Shown here: positions 60,985 to 64,000 of the stretch, in pieces
Layout: each line of letters begins with the position of its first letter
How positions within the stretch are numbered: the first letter of the stretch is position 1
DNA from: G963674685 sp963674685
Lineage (GTDB): Bacteria > Lernaellota > Lernaellaia > JACKCT01
DNA length: 64,000 nucleotides
Reading direction: 5' to 3'
Assembly: GCA_963674685.2 (NCBI GenBank)
Contig: CAXXWT010000001.1
Span: forward strand, 124,001-188,000
The notes under the pieces: generated by a model
What the model was told of the DNA's origin: nothing
Seen by the model: only the letters and a program-made list of their open reading frames with translations
The model's database searches: none
Made by a program: the position numbers and the translations under genes

Positions 60985-61022
60985 GGGAGAGGCCCCGCGT
61001 CCGGCGCCTCTCCCTTGCTTTT
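60985..61022 (+). terminator. Rho-independent terminator
   Basis: GGGAGAGGC (60985-60993) pairs with GCCTCTCCC (61006-61014) around a 12-base loop and is followed by TTGCTTTT. The nine-pair GC-rich stem makes it strong. It ends the coiled-coil/winged-helix transcript and separates it from bamD. Confidence 0.85.
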
Positions 61023-61081
61023 AAAATTCGCCGGCCCCGGGTATCCTTGACAAACATTCCACATGTGAATAGCGTCGCCCG

Positions 61082-61840
61082 ATGATTTTCAGGCTCAAAA
61101 ATCCGGTTTTCCCCCTCATTTTCGCCTTCTGCGCGCTGGTGCTTTTCATCACGGCCTGCGGGCCGAAGTTCGAGGAGATGTCGCCGAGGGAAATCTTCGA
61201 TTACGGAACGCAGAAATTTGAAAAGGAAAAGTACAGCGACGCCATCGAGGCCTATGAAAAGCTGATCGATCTCTATCCTTTTTCCATGTACGTGACCGTG
61301 GCGGAGCTTCATATCGCCGATTCCTATTACCACAGACGCCGCTGGGTGGAGGCGGCCACGGCGTATGAGGATTTCATCGATCGGCACCCTACGAACAAAT
61401 CCACGCCCCACGCCATGCATTATCTCGGCTTGTCCCACTATAAAATGAAAAGGGCCATCGACAGGGATCAGGAGGAGACTTTCCTGGCCCAGGACGCCCT
61501 GTCCCGCCTGGCCACGCAGTTTCCGGATTATTCCGAGATCGGCGACGCCAGAGATAAACTACAGGAAGTCAGGCGCGACCTGGCCAAAAGAGAACGCTAC
61601 ATCGCGCGCTTTTATTTCCGCGAAAAAGAGTACTATGCCTCGCTGGTTCGATATCAGAGAATCATCAGGCTGTACGCCGATACGGAGTACTATCCCGAAG
61701 CGCTGTATTATTGCGCAAGCTGCTATTTGAAACTGGAAGAAAAAAGAGAAGCGCAGCGGTACGTGCATATGATCCAAACGAAATTTCCCGACAATAAATA
61801 CAGCGAAAAAGCCGGTGAGTTAATCGATGAGCAAAAATAA
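61082..61840 (+). CDS. bamD: Outer membrane protein assembly factor BamD
   Basis: A 252-residue lipoprotein of the Bam complex, which inserts beta-barrels in the outer membrane. The signal peptide ends FITACGPK, so Cys near residue 27 is lipidated. Five TPR-like repeats follow, including EIFDYGTQKFEKEKYSDAIE near residue 37, AATAYEDFIDRHPTNKSTPH, and a final REAQRYVHMIQTKFPDNKYS. The length fits. No ribosome site precedes the ATG; TTGACA at 61047-61052 is followed after 17 bases by a weak -10 (TAGCGT, 61070-61075), so a leaderless transcript is possible. A small lipoprotein gene overlaps its end by 14 bp. Confidence 0.93.
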   Translation: MIFRLKNPVFPLIFAFCALVLFITACGPKFEEMSPREIFDYGTQKFEKEKYSDAIEAYEKLIDLYPFSMYVTVAELHIADSYYHRRRWVEAATAYEDFIDRHPTNKSTPHAMHYLGLSHYKMKRAIDRDQEETFLAQDALSRLATQFPDYSEIGDARDKLQEVRRDLAKRERYIARFYFREKEYYASLVRYQRIIRLYADTEYYPEALYYCASCYLKLEEKREAQRYVHMIQTKFPDNKYSEKAGELIDEQK

Positions 61841-62267
61841 GCTTTGCCTCGTATTGATGTGCCTCGCGTGGTGCCTGGCGGCCGCATCGTGCTCACCGCC
61901 GCCTGAAAGGCAGGTGGAAAATACCCTGGACGCCAGGGAAACCGCCCTGAATACGCGGGATGTGGATGCTTACGCGGCGCTTTTCCATCCTGATTATCAG
62001 TATCGCTCCGATGAAGTGGAAACCGTCACCAGCAAAATTTCCAAGCGCTTCAACGCCTATCAGTCGATTCATATTTCGACGGACAACCGCCGCGTCACTT
62101 TCGAGCAGGATGGGAACGTCGCCCGCGTGGTGCAGCAGTTCCGGCTCGTGACGGTCGATTTTGACGGCGAAAGAAAAAGCGCCAATGGAACGGAGCATTT
62201 CCTCCTGAAAAGGCAACGAAGCCTGTTTCGCAGCGAATTTCTGTTCTACGAAGGTCTCGGCGTGTAG
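61827..62267 (+). CDS. Small lipoprotein with NTF2-like domain
   Basis: A 146-residue lipoprotein: signal LCLVLMCLAWCLAAASC (Cys near 22) and a compact domain starting RQVENTLDARETALNTRDVD with AALFHPDYQYRSDE, the pattern of NTF2/SnoaL-like cone folds. It overlaps bamD by 14 bp and should be co-translated with it, suggesting a role at the outer membrane, possibly an accessory to the Bam complex. That link is inference from position only. Confidence 0.78.
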   Translation: MSKNKLCLVLMCLAWCLAAASCSPPPERQVENTLDARETALNTRDVDAYAALFHPDYQYRSDEVETVTSKISKRFNAYQSIHISTDNRRVTFEQDGNVARVVQQFRLVTVDFDGERKSANGTEHFLLKRQRSLFRSEFLFYEGLGV

Positions 62268-62270
62268 TTT

Positions 62271-63236
62271 TTACTCCACGACGAATGCGTCCCCGTGCGA
62301 CGCCAGAAAATACCCCTCATCATTCATCGGATTGTTGGAGTTTGCGTAAACGCTGTACGTCCCCGCGCTTAAGCCCGGCATGGCATAGGTTTGAAATACG
62401 CATTGTGGATCGCGATCGCCGGGATTGGCGAGATCGAGCTGCTCATGGATGTTGAAATAGATGTCGGTTTCCGGATATCCGGATTTGCCGTATCCGACGC
62501 GGTGGGATATCTGCACGGTGTCGCTGTTTTCCAGATAACACGTGGAAAGGTTGATTGAAAACTCGTCGCCGGCGTTGAAAGGGCCGGGATCCAGGCCCGG
62601 CGAGAAAGTGAACGCGTCGGTCAGGGGCGCGGCCCACTGATAATGCTCGCCTTCGATCAGCCACATCTCCAGGTCCGCCAGCATGGTTTCGCTTTCATCT
62701 TTGGAAGCGGCATCCATCATGTCATACAGCCTGACCCGATAAATTTCGTCCGACTCCAGGTCGGTGATCTCGTAGCTGACGTCGCGGGGGCACACGCCGT
62801 CCACGAGCTGGCCGGAATTATATTCCCTGATGGCGACGTTTTCGCCGGATAGATACGCTTTGGCGTCAAGTTCGTATCCCTCGTTTTTGATCGCCATCAT
62901 GTGATGGACTTTTAAAACGCCGTCTTTCCATTCGAACTCGACGTAGTCATAGGGATCCTGCGTGACGTCGGCGGGGCCTTCATAACAGTCGCCGACGACG
63001 GGATTGGATATCGTCAACTCGTCGGCGTCGTCATCGATGTCATCGTCGACGTCGTCATCGACGTCGTCATCGGCATCATCATCCGCGTCATCGTCGGCGT
63101 CGTCATCCGCGTCGTCGTCAACTTCGTTGTCGTCATTGTCGTCATCGTCGTCGTCATCGCCGCAGGCGCCGATAACGCTTGTCGCGCAAAGCAGAGCCGC
63201 CAGTATCGCGATCCAATAAATATTGCGGAGTTTCAT
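62271..63236 (-). CDS. Asp-tract lipoprotein with C-terminal beta-rich domain
   Basis: A 321-residue lipoprotein. Signal YWIAILAALLCATSVIGAC gives lipid Cys 25, followed by a run GDDDDDDDNDDNEVDDDADD and further DDD-A/V repeats to about residue 73. The remaining 250 residues (DYVEFEWKDGVLKVHHMMAI and TYSVYANSNNPMNDEGYFLA) look like beta-sandwich modules with three Cys. Function unknown. It converges with the bamD pair and precedes nothing obvious on its own strand. Confidence 0.8.
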   Translation of the reverse strand: MKLRNIYWIAILAALLCATSVIGACGDDDDDDDNDDNEVDDDADDDADDDADDDADDDVDDDVDDDIDDDADELTISNPVVGDCYEGPADVTQDPYDYVEFEWKDGVLKVHHMMAIKNEGYELDAKAYLSGENVAIREYNSGQLVDGVCPRDVSYEITDLESDEIYRVRLYDMMDAASKDESETMLADLEMWLIEGEHYQWAAPLTDAFTFSPGLDPGPFNAGDEFSINLSTCYLENSDTVQISHRVGYGKSGYPETDIYFNIHEQLDLANPGDRDPQCVFQTYAMPGLSAGTYSVYANSNNPMNDEGYFLASHGDAFVVE

Positions 63237-63282
63237 GCGTTTCTCCCTTACATTGCGGGCGTTTTTAGGACAACAAGTCGGG

Positions 63283-64000
63283 TTATGAGGCTTTTTTGAG
63301 CTCGGGCGATTCGCCCTGATCTTCGCTCTTTTTCGACTGCCTTTCCAGCATGATCCTGCGGACGCCCACGAGGGCGCTTGTGGAATGCTGCGTGGTGTCG
63401 ATCTGGCAATTCGCTTCCCAGAAGCTGGACATGTAGCAGCCTTCCGTTTTCTTCGGATTCGGGAAGAATATGGTGTTGACCTCGTTGTATTGGTTCCGCA
63501 TCAGAAACATGCCGCCCAATTTCAGAGCCTTGAAAATGGTTTCGGCCCACTCGAGATCGCCCATTCGCACGGCCATCTGGTACTGCGCCCCCATCCCTTC
63601 CACGCGGCATGATGCGGCCGTGGCCTTGGGATGCTTGTAAAATCCGCCCACGAAATCCGGATCCCTGGAATCGTAATTGAATCTCGCCAGCATGGCCTCC
63701 ATAACACGATGGGCGTGTTTCGTGTGATTTTCCTTCACCTTGAATTTATTCATTTCATTGATGGCGTACATCAGCCAGTGATCGTGCTGCAGTTTCATCG
63801 TGGGCGTGTCGGCGTCCCGGACGTCGGCGATGTAGTCGACGCCTTTTTCCACGACCTTCATCCAGCGCGGATTTTTCGTGATTTCATAAAGCTTGCCCAG
63901 GCCGAAGAAGGCTTCGCCGGGGTAATACAGAACGGGTTTCGTCTGGCGTCCTTTGTCTTCCGGCCTGTGCCAGTAACGCTGTTGCATGTGGCCGTTTTCT
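63283..64000 (-). CDS. Glycosidase-like alpha/alpha toroid protein (partial, N-terminus outside window)
   Basis: The C-terminal 238 or so residues of a helical-hairpin protein. An ATG at 63987 exists, but the frame stays open to the window edge, so the N-terminus is missing. KPVLYYPGEAFFGLGKLYEI followed by DHWLMYAINEMNK and FWEANCQIDTTQHSTSALVG matches the pattern seen in six-hairpin glycosidase-like proteins, including C5-epimerase-like and unsaturated-glucuronyl hydrolase-like families. Substrate is unknown. The tail SEDQGESPELKKAS is low complexity. Confidence 0.7.
   Translation of the reverse strand, partial: ENGHMQQRYWHRPEDKGRQTKPVLYYPGEAFFGLGKLYEITKNPRWMKVVEKGVDYIADVRDADTPTMKLQHDHWLMYAINEMNKFKVKENHTKHAHRVMEAMLARFNYDSRDPDFVGGFYKHPKATAASCRVEGMGAQYQMAVRMGDLEWAETIFKALKLGGMFLMRNQYNEVNTIFFPNPKKTEGCYMSSFWEANCQIDTTQHSTSALVGVRRIMLERQSKKSEDQGESPELKKAS

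Overview
This 64 kb window is chromosomal DNA from a Gram-negative, apparently free-living bacterium of moderately high GC content. Outer-membrane biology is clear: BamD, a TolC/MFP/RND efflux operon, a porin-like beta-barrel ending in Phe, and many lipoproteins with N-terminal lipobox Cys. One twin-arginine lipoprotein is also present. Housekeeping genes (uvrC, carA, dnaJ, rpoZ, trmO, tRNA-Phe) lie among lineage-specific secreted proteins. The most distinctive trait is a set of exported proteins carrying long Asp tracts of the form DDD-A/V/N repeated. This fits an uncultured deltaproteobacterium-like or related candidate lineage, but the phylum cannot be fixed from sequence reading alone.

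Layout. 0-7 kb: uvrC-comEC-MDR oxidoreductase in one overlapping operon, converging on carA. 7-14.2 kb: truncated FRG protein, then a TetR-controlled TolC/MFP/RND efflux operon with a readable promoter and operator. 14.2-15.1 kb: a non-coding array of 128-bp tandem repeats, each carrying two hairpins. 15.2-20.8 kb: membrane protein, trmO, and surface-glycan type genes (FAD oxidoreductase, sugar nucleotidyltransferase, glycosyltransferase-like membrane protein). 20.9-30 kb: small secreted protein; then on the minus strand a GldAFG-like ABC exporter with DUF4340 protein, rpoZ, a small conserved protein and dnaJ, plus a degenerate PP2C protein with a C-terminal membrane anchor. 30-38 kb: Cys-rich lipoprotein plus TAT flavoprotein with matching GxD tracts, two paralogous secreted VWA proteins, an OmpR-type response regulator and a histidine kinase that seems to start at ATC. 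38-44 kb: VapBC, an altronate dehydratase remnant, crcB-DUF190, two PLP enzymes, a TetR regulator and a creatininase-like hydrolase. 44-64 kb: Asp-tract lipoproteins, kelch and beta-propeller-like proteins, TPR lipoprotein, SGNH hydrolase, tRNA-Phe, porin plus radical SAM pair, coiled-coil/winged-helix protein, bamD and neighbours.

Mobile DNA is present only as decay products: an IS200/IS605-type tnpA remnant, an IS4-type transposase C-terminus beside tRNA-Phe, and a dispersed 40-230 bp MITE-like element. No intact transposon, prophage or CRISPR array is visible. The best candidates for something undescribed are the covarying hairpin tandem array, the Asp-tract lipoprotein family with a reused signal-peptide cassette, the MITE-like family, the VWA-VWA-two-component cluster, and the overlapping radical SAM/porin pair.
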